This document shows, in pieces, positions 1 to 5,881 of a DNA stretch of 6,147 bases (positions are counted from its first letter, which is position 1; each line of letters starts with the position of its first letter). The notes under the pieces are model-generated. The model saw only the letters and a list, made by a program, of their open reading frames with translations, was not told where the DNA came from and did not search any database. Both the position numbers and the translations under genes were made by a program. Origin of the DNA: Planctomycetota bacterium (GTDB lineage: Bacteria > Planctomycetota > Phycisphaerae > WQYP01 > JAJZKY01); assembly GCA_021803885.1 (NCBI GenBank), contig JAJZKY010000302.1, positions 1 to 6,147 of the forward strand, read 5' to 3'.

Positions 1-16
1 ATTTCTATCCATTTCA

Positions 17-34
17 TTCGTGTTATCCGTGGTG
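17..34 (+). repeat. Intergenic 'CGTGTTATCCGTGGT' phrase
   Basis: The stretch TTCGTGTTATCCGTGGTG is internally repetitive: TCGTG is followed by TCCGTGG. It resembles a short phrase I associate with spacers of many environmental bacteria, often near gene ends. Only one copy is in the window, so repetition cannot be shown here. It lies downstream of ribD (minus strand) and outside any gene. The family assignment rests on recall, not on this sequence. Confidence 0.25.
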
Positions 35-86
35 GCAGTATTCGCGATGAAAAGCGGCATATCCCGGCTGATTTTTCTATTTTACC

Positions 87-99
87 CGTGAACGGTTAC
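87..99 (+). repeat. Dispersed 13-bp word, copy 1
   Basis: The word CGTGAACGGTTAC is an imperfect palindrome: 8 of the 12 bases of GTGAACGGTTAC match its own reverse complement, as GTnAnCGnTnAC. An identical copy starts 54 bp downstream in the same orientation, and an inverted copy lies at 6047-6059. All lie outside the confidently called genes. It could be a protein-binding site or a short interspersed palindromic repeat; its function is unknown. Confidence 0.55.
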
Positions 100-140
100 C
101 GTATTACTCACTTGCATTATGATTTTTCGCAATTATGGCT

Positions 141-153
141 CGTGAACGGTTAC
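141..153 (+). repeat. Dispersed 13-bp word, copy 2
   Basis: Second direct copy of CGTGAACGGTTAC. It starts 54 bp after copy 1 (about five helical turns) and about 40 bp beyond the ribD stop codon. The bases flanking the word differ from copy 1, so the conserved unit is essentially the word itself rather than part of a longer duplicated block. Confidence 0.55.
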
Positions 154-191
154 GAAATCTGTTTGTACAGTGGGATGGACAGCGCCGCGGA

Positions 192-1349
192 TCAGGGCTT
201 GGTGTGAATTGGCATGGCGCGGTTATACCAATGCACAAGAATATCCTCGCCACAGGTGGTGACTTTGTGCCACTCTACAGGAATAGCCTTATGTATGGAG
301 GCCAGGGCAAGGCCTTCTACCGCATGCCGGGCGTATTGATCACCGACAATTTTCGGGGCGATAAATACCCGGCCCTCATCAATAAGATTCTCCGCCATCA
401 ACGCCCCGAGTAATTCTGCTCCGCCTTCCACCAGTACGTTAGTGAAGTTGAGTTTACCTAATTCCCACAGCGCCGCCGGGAGACTGATTTTTCCGTTTTT
501 GTGTGTTTCCACGCCAATACATTGCACACCGTGCTGGAGCAATTGATTACGGCGAAATAATACGGTGGCGGAGCGTGTACGCCGATGAAGTACCATGGTG
601 GGTATGGTGGTGGCACTTTGCACCAGTTGCGATTGCAGCGGCAGCCGACACTGGTTGTCGATGATGATCCGTGTGGCCAGGCGGCGTCGGCAGCTGGATT
701 TTTTCGGACGTGCGGTCAACAGCGGATCATCCGCCAGGGCGGTTCCGATGCCCACGATAATGCCATCCATGCGGGCTCGCCATTGATGCACCAGCTCCCG
801 CGACGGCACGGAACTGATCCATTGGGATTTTCCCCGACGGTCGGCAATGCACCCGTCGATGCTCTGCGCCCATTTGGCAATCACATAGGGTTGCCGGCGG
901 GTGATCCACTTGGTGAAGGGCTTATTAAGTTCCAGCGCCGGTGCTTCCAATACGCCGGTATCAACATGAATGCCGGCCTGCCGGAGGCGAAGAATCCCTT
1001 TGCCCTTTACCAGTGGGTTGGGATCCGTCATGGCCACGACTACGCGTCGGATTCCGGCGGCGATAATGGCCGTGGTGCAGGGGCCGGTTTTTCCAGTGTG
1101 GCAGCAGGGTTCCAGGTTGACATACAGGGTTGCTCCGCGGGCGGCGGACCGGGCTTTGTGAAGAGCTTCAATTTCCGCGTGCGGCAGGCCGAATTTATGG
1201 TGCCAACCGCGGCCCACAACTTTTCCGTTACGCACCAATACCGCTCCCACCATGGGATTGGGTTCCACAAATCCCTGTCCGCGTTGTGCCAGGCGTAAGG
1301 CCAGGTTCATATAATGCCGATCCCTGGCGACCGAGGGTTCATAAGCCAT
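192..1349 (-). CDS. ribD: RibD, bifunctional riboflavin deaminase/reductase
   Basis: RibD performs two successive cytoplasmic steps of riboflavin synthesis: deamination of diaminohydroxyphosphoribosylaminopyrimidine, then NADPH-dependent reduction of the ribosyl side chain. Numbered from the start chosen here (385 aa), the deaminase domain (about 10-140) has the zinc ligands in HAE (57-59), PCCH (Cys82) and GPC (Cys91), plus the conserved TDPNP (108-112). The reductase domain (about 154-380) shows SIDG (163-166), SQWIS (175-179), ADDPLLTAR (206-214), LVEGG (306-310) and IAPKIVG (330-336). Length is normal and both active sites look intact. I chose the ATG at 1349 because GGAG sits 6 nt upstream; in-frame ATGs at 1361 and 1370 lack a clear ribosome site and would add 4 or 7 residues. 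No other rib gene is in the window. The 87-bp divergent spacer leaves no room for an FMN riboswitch. Confidence 0.95.
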   Translation of the reverse strand: MAYEPSVARDRHYMNLALRLAQRGQGFVEPNPMVGAVLVRNGKVVGRGWHHKFGLPHAEIEALHKARSAARGATLYVNLEPCCHTGKTGPCTTAIIAAGIRRVVVAMTDPNPLVKGKGILRLRQAGIHVDTGVLEAPALELNKPFTKWITRRQPYVIAKWAQSIDGCIADRRGKSQWISSVPSRELVHQWRARMDGIIVGIGTALADDPLLTARPKKSSCRRRLATRIIIDNQCRLPLQSQLVQSATTIPTMVLHRRTRSATVLFRRNQLLQHGVQCIGVETHKNGKISLPAALWELGKLNFTNVLVEGGAELLGALMAENLIDEGRVFIAPKIVGDQYARHAVEGLALASIHKAIPVEWHKVTTCGEDILVHWYNRAMPIHTKP

Positions 1350-1355
1350 GCGTGA

Positions 1356-1359
1356 CTCC
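1356..1359 (-). promoter_or_regulatory. Ribosome binding site deciding ribD start
   Basis: GGAG on the minus strand lies 6 nt before the ATG at 1349. The two upstream in-frame ATGs (1361, 1370) have no purine-rich site at suitable spacing, so this site favours the shorter RibD. Confidence 0.5.
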
Positions 1360-1374
1360 ATGGATGGCATTATA

Positions 1375-1404
1375 TTTACTTTGTACCATCCGGGGGAATA
1401 TAAT
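1375..1404 (+). promoter_or_regulatory. Predicted sigma70-type promoter for the first STN gene
   Basis: A perfect TATAAT at 1399-1404 is preceded, with an 18-bp spacer, by TTTACT (1375-1380), matching TTGACA at 4 of 6 positions. Transcription would start near 1411, giving a short leader of about 25 nt to the gene at 1437. It overlaps the region transcribed for ribD in the opposite direction. Called by eye. Confidence 0.4.
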
Positions 1405-1421
1405 AATGTAAGGAACGATCC

Positions 1422-1449
1422 ATTATAAGGAGCGTTATGATGATGTTAT
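1422..1449 (-). promoter_or_regulatory. ribD: Predicted sigma70-type promoter for ribD
   Basis: On the minus strand a perfect TATAAT (1427-1422) is preceded by ATAACA (1449-1444), 4 of 6 matches to TTGACA, with a 16-bp spacer. The start would be near 1415, giving ribD a leader of about 65 nt. The -10 box touches the ribosome site of the divergent STN gene, and the -35 lies within its first codons, so the two promoters are interleaved. Confidence 0.35.
1427..1432 (+). promoter_or_regulatory. Ribosome binding site of the first STN gene
   Basis: AAGGAG lies 4 nt before the ATG at 1437 and 7 nt before a second ATG at 1440; a third ATG follows at 1443. The spacing fits the second ATG slightly better, so the true N-terminus may be one residue shorter than annotated. 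Confidence 0.6.
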
Positions 1450-2222
1450 CAAAAAAAATACGACGAATGGTTGGTAGCGCTACTACCCTTGCCGCCATGG
1501 CGGCAGTGGCGGCGGTATGTTCTCTGGCCGGCCCGGCATGGGCCGGCGGCGGATATATATCCACTGCAGCTCTGATGGATACGGTATTACCCAATACCGT
1601 CATGCATGATGTACCACTGCGCGATGCGGTGCAATACCTGCGTAATATGACCGGCGCGAATATCTTTATAAACTGGAATGCGCTGCAGGCGGCGGGTATT
1701 TCCAATATCACCCCCATTACACTGCATCTGCGGGATGTGACCATGCGGAAAATTCTGGCGGTCATGTTGCAGGAGGCTTCACCGGGCGCCACCCTGGTGG
1801 ATTACGTCGACCAGAATGTGCTGACCATCACCACCCGTCAGGAAGCCAACACGCATCTGGTGACGCGTATCTACCCGGTCGGAGATCTGGTGATGACCGT
1901 TCCCAACTTCACCGCACCGGCCTTTAACCTGCAGAATCAGAGCAGCAACAGCGGTGTGCAGATCAGCAGCGGCAGCTCCGGAGGCGCCATCAGCTCCAAC
2001 AGTTCCAATCTGTTCAGCGGAAGTGGCAGCGGAACCGGTATGGGCAATACTACCACGCCTACTACCGCCCAGCGCGCTCAGTCTCTGGTATCCATGATTG
2101 AAGGCACGGTCCAACCTAATATCTGGACGGCCAACGGCGGTCCCGCGACCATCATTTATTTTAATAGACAGCTTGTGGTCAGCGCTCCGGTATACATTCA
2201 GCAGATGATCGGCGGCAGATAA
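1437..2222 (+). CDS. Exported STN-like domain protein, paralog A
   Basis: Role unknown. Residues 1-36 form a Sec signal peptide: KKIRR, an Ala/Val-rich core, then AWA before GGG. Residues 50-133 resemble the short N-terminal domain (STN) of secretins and TonB-dependent receptors: a 'DVPLRDAVQYLRNMTGANI' helix-strand, then 'ITLHLRDVTMRKILAVML' and 'YVDQNVLTIT'. Then come a VTRIYPVGDLV motif (142-152), a Ser/Gly/Asn-rich linker (about 166-210) and a conserved-looking tail (217-258) with W230, N233-G-G235 and a QLVV strand. In secretins and receptors STN domains make periplasmic contacts, but no secretin pore or beta-barrel follows, so this is a stand-alone module of 261 residues. A related protein follows 185 bp downstream in the same direction. 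The start is supported by AAGGAG. I am confident it is coding and exported, moderately so about the fold, and assign no function. Confidence 0.85.
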   Translation: MMMLSKKIRRMVGSATTLAAMAAVAAVCSLAGPAWAGGGYISTAALMDTVLPNTVMHDVPLRDAVQYLRNMTGANIFINWNALQAAGISNITPITLHLRDVTMRKILAVMLQEASPGATLVDYVDQNVLTITTRQEANTHLVTRIYPVGDLVMTVPNFTAPAFNLQNQSSNSGVQISSGSSGGAISSNSSNLFSGSGSGTGMGNTTTPTTAQRAQSLVSMIEGTVQPNIWTANGGPATIIYFNRQLVVSAPVYIQQMIGGR

Positions 2223-2395
2223 TTGGTTCATGCGGTAGGGACTTTGAATTAGGTCCTTGATGTGCCTGGCGGCGGGAACTCCAAAGCATCTACGTCGAAA
2301 CGTGGCGGCAACCCGTGGTCGTATGGTTAATGTGGCAAGGGTAATGTTTGTAGTTCATGTTGCGTGCAAACGGAATGGAGTATCCGGCGTAGTGC

Positions 2396-2400
2396 AGGGA
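2396..2400 (+). promoter_or_regulatory. Ribosome binding site of the second STN gene
   Basis: AGGGA lies 7 nt before the ATG at 2408 and supports that start, which also begins a typical signal peptide (VRRR then hydrophobic residues). In the 185-bp spacer upstream (2223-2407) I see no convincing promoter and only a weak 6-bp stem (2237-2242 with 2253-2258) lacking a T-run, so co-transcription with paralog A remains possible. Confidence 0.4.
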
Positions 2401-2407
2401 TGGTTAG

Positions 2408-3295
2408 ATGGTTCGTAGAAGAATAATATGTTGCAATGTTGCGATTTTGGTCATGGTTGGCATGTCGACTAATAGTGTCTGCGCCAAAGTTGCCGCGACA
2501 GCGTCTGTACCGTGCACAAAAACGCCTGCGGACAGTTCATCCGGTGTTACCGCGACGACGGTCAAGCGCCGGACGACACCTCCGAAAGACAAAAATTTTC
2601 GACCGGCGCAAATCGGGCAGGTTATTTTTGTACTCAATGATCCTTCTCTGCTGCGGCATCGTTTGCCGAAATTAGTGTTTCATCAGCAAACCCTGGCGGA
2701 AATTCTCAACGAATTCAGTGTTCTTACCAATACGAATGTAGCCGCCGGCTGGGCGGCCATGACGCAGGCGGGCATGCAGGCTTCCCGTCGGCTGACATTG
2801 CGCCTGCCCGGCCAAGGCTATAAATTGGATCTTGTGGCGGCACTTAAGGCGTTCGCACCGCGTGTTCGAATGGTGATTTCCGCGGACCAGAATGTGATTT
2901 TCGTCAATACTCAGGCCGCCGATAATCAACACCTGATTATGCGTACCTATTGGTTGCCGGATTTGATTGCCAATATCCCGCGTTACGTTAATCCTAATTC
3001 CTTTCACCGCGGAAAAAACAATATAACCTCCGTTCCACAGACGCCCAAAGATGCTTCAGATGTGAATTCAGCGCCCGGACGGGGAAATAAAATACATCCG
3101 CAGACCAATATTATTCAAATTATAACCAATCACGTGGAACCGAAGATTTGGGCCAACCATGGTGGGAAGGCCACGATCAGTCAGGTGGGCAACAAAGTCA
3201 TTGTCATCGCGCCGGCAAGCGTGCAGGCGCTGTTGCAAGGTCCGTCGCATTACAATCCCAATGCGGTGCCGCTTTTCATGACGGTTTCCTATTAG
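2408..3295 (+). CDS. Exported STN-like domain protein, paralog B
   Basis: Role unknown. The N-terminus MVRRR plus a hydrophobic stretch ending in VCA (24-26) looks like a Sec signal peptide; Cys25 is not in a good lipobox. A Thr/Lys/Pro-rich segment (about 30-65) precedes an STN-like domain (about 88-168). It aligns by eye with paralog A in order: HQQTLAEILNEFSVLTNTNV, AAMTQAGM, LTLRLPG, ISADQNVIFVNTQ, then MRTYWLPDLI (178-187) matching VTRIYPVGDLV. After a low-complexity linker (about 200-230), the tail IIQIITNHVEPKIWANHGG (235-253) matches VSMIEGTVQPNIWTANGG, followed by the same strand pattern (VIVIAP for LVVSAP). Identity looks low, so the duplication is old or the copies evolved fast. 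It ends 19 bp from the convergent HEAT gene. Most likely a periplasmic or envelope protein without an enzyme active site. Confidence 0.82.
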   Translation: MVRRRIICCNVAILVMVGMSTNSVCAKVAATASVPCTKTPADSSSGVTATTVKRRTTPPKDKNFRPAQIGQVIFVLNDPSLLRHRLPKLVFHQQTLAEILNEFSVLTNTNVAAGWAAMTQAGMQASRRLTLRLPGQGYKLDLVAALKAFAPRVRMVISADQNVIFVNTQAADNQHLIMRTYWLPDLIANIPRYVNPNSFHRGKNNITSVPQTPKDASDVNSAPGRGNKIHPQTNIIQIITNHVEPKIWANHGGKATISQVGNKVIVIAPASVQALLQGPSHYNPNAVPLFMTVSY

Positions 3296-3314
3296 CGGTT
3301 TTATGCCATGGGCA

Positions 3315-5636
3315 TCAGCGCGCCTGCCGCAGGATCAACTTGGAGGCCTGATTGCTGGGCACATTCAGAGCCCCGAGTGTTTCCGCGGCCGCGGAGCGAA
3401 CCTTGGCGTTGGTCGTGTGAAACACTTCGTGGATGAGGGTATCAATATCCGCCGAGCTGAGGTCATTACCCAGATTGCGGGCACTTTGCGCCAGGCTCAT
3501 AAAAAGTGCGTAGCTAACCGGCTCCGGATTCGAAGCACTGTTGAGCGCTGCGCGGGCTAAAATCTTTTGCGCTTCCGGATTACGAATTTGTCCCAAAGTC
3601 CGGGCCACTGCTACGCGAACCTTTTCATTGGAGGCGGTGCGCAGCGCCAGACGCAAGGCGGGTATGGCTTGGTTGACGTCGTAGACACAGGCATGATTCA
3701 TGGCCAGAAGTTTTAATTCATGGGCGGCGCGGAGAGCGAATTCCACCGATTGCTGCGCTCCGATATTACGGCTGCCCAGACGCGTCATAATATCATGGTA
3801 CGCCTGCGCAATGGAATCAGCGGTGGCTCCGGTGGGGATTTCGGCAATGGTTGGATCATTGACATATTCCGCGTGCAGTTTAGGCAGTTCTGCAGCCGGG
3901 CCCATTACCAGAATTGGTGTGTACCGCAGACGATAATCGGTTGCCGCATACTGCTGGTATTGCGCAACAGCCCGGTCTCCGGGCAGTATCACCAACTCAA
4001 TATACGGCACCTCCATGGATCGGGTAACCGCCACGGCCACCGTTGGCGCGGTAATAATATGATATTGGGCCCGCAGCCGGGCTTTCATTTCATTGCGGAT
4101 TTGCACATGGGCATCCACCAGCAGCGCCACAGGCTTGGAAGATTGCGCAATGGCTTGTGCCAGGGTTGGAATGACTTTGTCTGACCCGGCAAACATTTTC
4201 GCCGGATTAGCCTGGGCCAGGGCACTGGCGGCTTGAAACCGAACGGCGGGATCAGGATAGGCCAGAGCTTGAATCAGCGGCGTTATATTTTTCCCCGTGC
4301 CAACCAACCCGTCCATGGTGCCGGTCTGTTGTAACGCCTTGAGGGTTTCGAGCACCAGCGGACTATTATCCTCCTGTAACGCCAGATTCAGTACCGGGTT
4401 GAGATAGCGCGGTCCGGCCGCAACAGCGTAGAAGTGGGCGTTGGGCATGCCGGGCTTCAGGATCGGGTCTTTGGCTCCGGCGGGCAAATCAACTTCACAC
4501 CGCAGGTCGGCGGCCAGCCAGAGGCTGATGGCAGCGGCATTATTATGATCAAGCCGCAATACCGCCTCACAGGCGCGCATGGTTTGAATATCTTTCCAGA
4601 TGGGTGTGGGTACCGGCACTCCCACGACATCGTTGAGGCCTTGATCGTAATACCACACCGGATTGGTGGACTCATTGGGCTGGTTGGCGGATACCGATGG
4701 CTCATTATGGTAATAGGCCTCGGCCAGCCACAAATAAAGTTCCGCGGCGGTCAGGTGCGCAAAATGACCCGTTGGATCAATTTTCGCCATCGCGGTTTGG
4801 GCCGCCTTTCGCAAATCAGGGGGTGTATGTTTAGCCGTCGCAATTTCGGCCAGATATGGAAACGCCTGCGGATAACCGATATTGCCGAGCACCTGGACAA
4901 TTTGAATTTTTTCCGGAGTCGATGGTGTCGCGAGCTGTACAACCAATGGATTCAGCAATGATTTTCCCAGGCTGCTCATCATCTGCACGATCGGGGGACC
5001 GTAACTGGCATGAGAAGGACTGTTCAAATACTGGATGAAAAACGGCACGGCAAATTCACCGGCGGCATACAGCCGCTGGCGGGAAACCACAAAGGCCCGC
5101 GGGCTATCGACCATAACCTTGATGGCCTTGAGAATGCGGTTGGGATTGCGTGCCAATGCCAGATGGCCTTTCCGCAACAGCGCGGCAATGGTCGCGGAAA
5201 CCTTTTTAAGCGGTTTATTCTGTTGATTGCCGATGAGAATTTCCGATACATCGCGCCCATTGGCGGCGGCATCAAAAGCCCGCAGCGCCACGACGGGAGA
5301 AGGATGCGCCAGTAAAAAAGCCTTCCCGCAATCATTGGCGAGTTTTTCTTTGCCTAACAGTGAATAGTGTAAAAATAGATCGGCATTCCGGATCATCTGG
5401 GCGGTGGGCCGGGCCGCCAATACCGCGGCTGTGGGCTGTAGTGCCCGGGCCGCGGGCATGGAAAATATCCCGGTCGCCAACGCCGCCGCCAGCGTTATGG
5501 CCATGGCCATCCGTCGCAGCCCGCGTCCCGCCGCCGTGACCGCATCGCCAGAACATTTTTGCTTAGCGCTGTTGCAATAGCCCGCGCTATTTTGCCAATC
5601 TTGTTTCGCCATCTGGATTAACCGCACGTTAAGCAT
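3315..5636 (-). CDS. Exported HEAT-repeat protein with degenerate receiver-like domain
   Basis: A 773-residue scaffold-type protein with no recognisable catalytic site. A 37-residue hydrophilic extension precedes a signal peptide: RR (41-42), hydrophobic 44-58, cleavage motif ARA (63-65). Helical repeats follow at about 194-286 (HEAT). Next come TPR-like helices at about 297-376, including LYLWLAEAYYH and AAAISLWLAADLR. More HEAT units lie at about 410-478, including PLIQALAYPDPAVRFQAASALA. Residues about 500-618 look like an alpha/beta receiver fold: ALLVDAH, IELVILPG, PILVMGPA, AEIPTG. The acceptor Asp, the Thr/Ser and the Lys are all replaced. C-terminal HEAT units occupy about 655-757 (PALRLALRTASNEKVRVAVARTLG and a second copy). 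The start is fixed by CGGAGG 4 nt upstream. It is convergent with paralog B and preceded by a long leader and strong promoter. HEAT and TPR folds bind proteins, so an envelope assembly or binding role is inferred. I believe similar proteins exist in other Planctomycetota, but this is recall only. Confidence 0.88.
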   Translation of the reverse strand: MLNVRLIQMAKQDWQNSAGYCNSAKQKCSGDAVTAAGRGLRRMAMAITLAAALATGIFSMPAARALQPTAAVLAARPTAQMIRNADLFLHYSLLGKEKLANDCGKAFLLAHPSPVVALRAFDAAANGRDVSEILIGNQQNKPLKKVSATIAALLRKGHLALARNPNRILKAIKVMVDSPRAFVVSRQRLYAAGEFAVPFFIQYLNSPSHASYGPPIVQMMSSLGKSLLNPLVVQLATPSTPEKIQIVQVLGNIGYPQAFPYLAEIATAKHTPPDLRKAAQTAMAKIDPTGHFAHLTAAELYLWLAEAYYHNEPSVSANQPNESTNPVWYYDQGLNDVVGVPVPTPIWKDIQTMRACEAVLRLDHNNAAAISLWLAADLRCEVDLPAGAKDPILKPGMPNAHFYAVAAGPRYLNPVLNLALQEDNSPLVLETLKALQQTGTMDGLVGTGKNITPLIQALAYPDPAVRFQAASALAQANPAKMFAGSDKVIPTLAQAIAQSSKPVALLVDAHVQIRNEMKARLRAQYHIITAPTVAVAVTRSMEVPYIELVILPGDRAVAQYQQYAATDYRLRYTPILVMGPAAELPKLHAEYVNDPTIAEIPTGATADSIAQAYHDIMTRLGSRNIGAQQSVEFALRAAHELKLLAMNHACVYDVNQAIPALRLALRTASNEKVRVAVARTLGQIRNPEAQKILARAALNSASNPEPVSYALFMSLAQSARNLGNDLSSADIDTLIHEVFHTTNAKVRSAAAETLGALNVPSNQASKLILRQAR

Positions 5637-5640
5637 AAAG

Positions 5641-5646
5641 CCTCCG
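5641..5646 (-). promoter_or_regulatory. Strong ribosome binding site of the HEAT gene
   Basis: CGGAGG on the minus strand lies 4 nt before the ATG at 5636. It supports the start with the long extension before the signal peptide, rather than an internal Met (residues 9, 43 or 45). Confidence 0.7.
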
Positions 5647-5685
5647 AAAGATATTCCAATGTCTCACAGATATTATGTATAGAGT

Positions 5686-5699
5686 CGGCATTACCCGCT
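5686..5699 (-). repeat. 14-nt leader repeat, copy 2
   Basis: On the minus strand this reads AGCGGGTAATGCCG, differing by one base from the copy at 5761-5774. It is the copy nearer the HEAT start, about 50 nt upstream. Confidence 0.5.
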
Positions 5700-5760
5700 C
5701 CATAAAGACAATTTTCCCCGTAACCTCGGCTGAATAGAACCACGCGACCCGCAGTTATAA

Positions 5761-5774
5761 CGGAATTACCCGCT
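5761..5774 (-). repeat. 14-nt leader repeat, copy 1
   Basis: On the minus strand this reads AGCGGGTAATTCCG; 13 of 14 bases match the copy 75 nt further into the leader (5686-5699). The first bases overlap the third predicted hairpin. Same orientation, so it is a direct repeat and not the arms of a stem. Confidence 0.5.
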
Positions 5775-5853
5775 GACTTCAGTCGCACAGCGCTATTGCG
5801 CCGGTTACTTCGCCGCGGACCAAAATGGAACCTTCCTGCCACGGCGGGTGCTG

Positions 5854-5881
5854 ATTATAGACCACTGGGGCAGGGTGTCAA
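5854..5881 (-). promoter_or_regulatory. Consensus sigma70 promoter (TTGACA-16-TATAAT)
   Basis: The minus strand carries a perfect -35 box TTGACA (5881-5876) and a perfect -10 box TATAAT (5859-5854) with a 16-bp spacer, the best promoter match in the window. The predicted start is near 5847, about 210 nt before the HEAT gene, the first clear gene downstream. A closer, weak TATACA at 5681-5676 lacks a matching -35 box. The distance means either a long mRNA leader or a separate small transcript. Confidence 0.65.

Larger units (their letters stand above)
5637..5847 (-). promoter_or_regulatory. Candidate structured 5' leader of the HEAT gene
   Basis: This roughly 210-nt stretch lies between the predicted transcription start (near 5847) and the HEAT start codon. 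Reading the minus strand I find four hairpins in series. An 8-bp stem pairs 5846-5839 with 5818-5811 right at the predicted 5' end. A 6-bp stem with AAUA loop pairs 5803-5798 with 5793-5788. A 5-bp stem with a bulge and UGAA loop spans 5786-5772. A 7-bp stem with two G-U pairs spans 5756-5738. Two near-identical 14-nt motifs (5774-5761 and 5699-5686) also fall here. I recognise no known riboswitch class. An overlapping frame from a GTG at 5842 to 5618 is open but has no ribosome site and is probably chance. Alternatives are a small RNA gene or simply a long untranslated region. Confidence 0.35.

Noticed and set aside
585..1298. Long plus-strand open frame (237 codons) opposite ribD
   Set aside because: It is the antisense shadow of ribD, whose catalytic motifs are intact; the antisense product has no recognisable domain.
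2237..2258. AGGGAC/GTCCTT stem after the first STN gene, a possible terminator
   Set aside because: Six pairs including one G-U, a 10-nt loop and no T-run; too weak to call.
3303..3315. ATGCC-atg-GGCAT inverted repeat between the convergent stop codons, a possible bidirectional terminator
   Set aside because: The stem is only 5 bp with a 3-nt loop and there is no T-run after it on either strand.
5618..5842. Minus-strand 74-codon frame starting with GTG at 5842
   Set aside because: No ribosome site, starts almost at the predicted transcript end, overlaps the HEAT start out of frame, and covers the predicted hairpins; kept only as a note under the leader.
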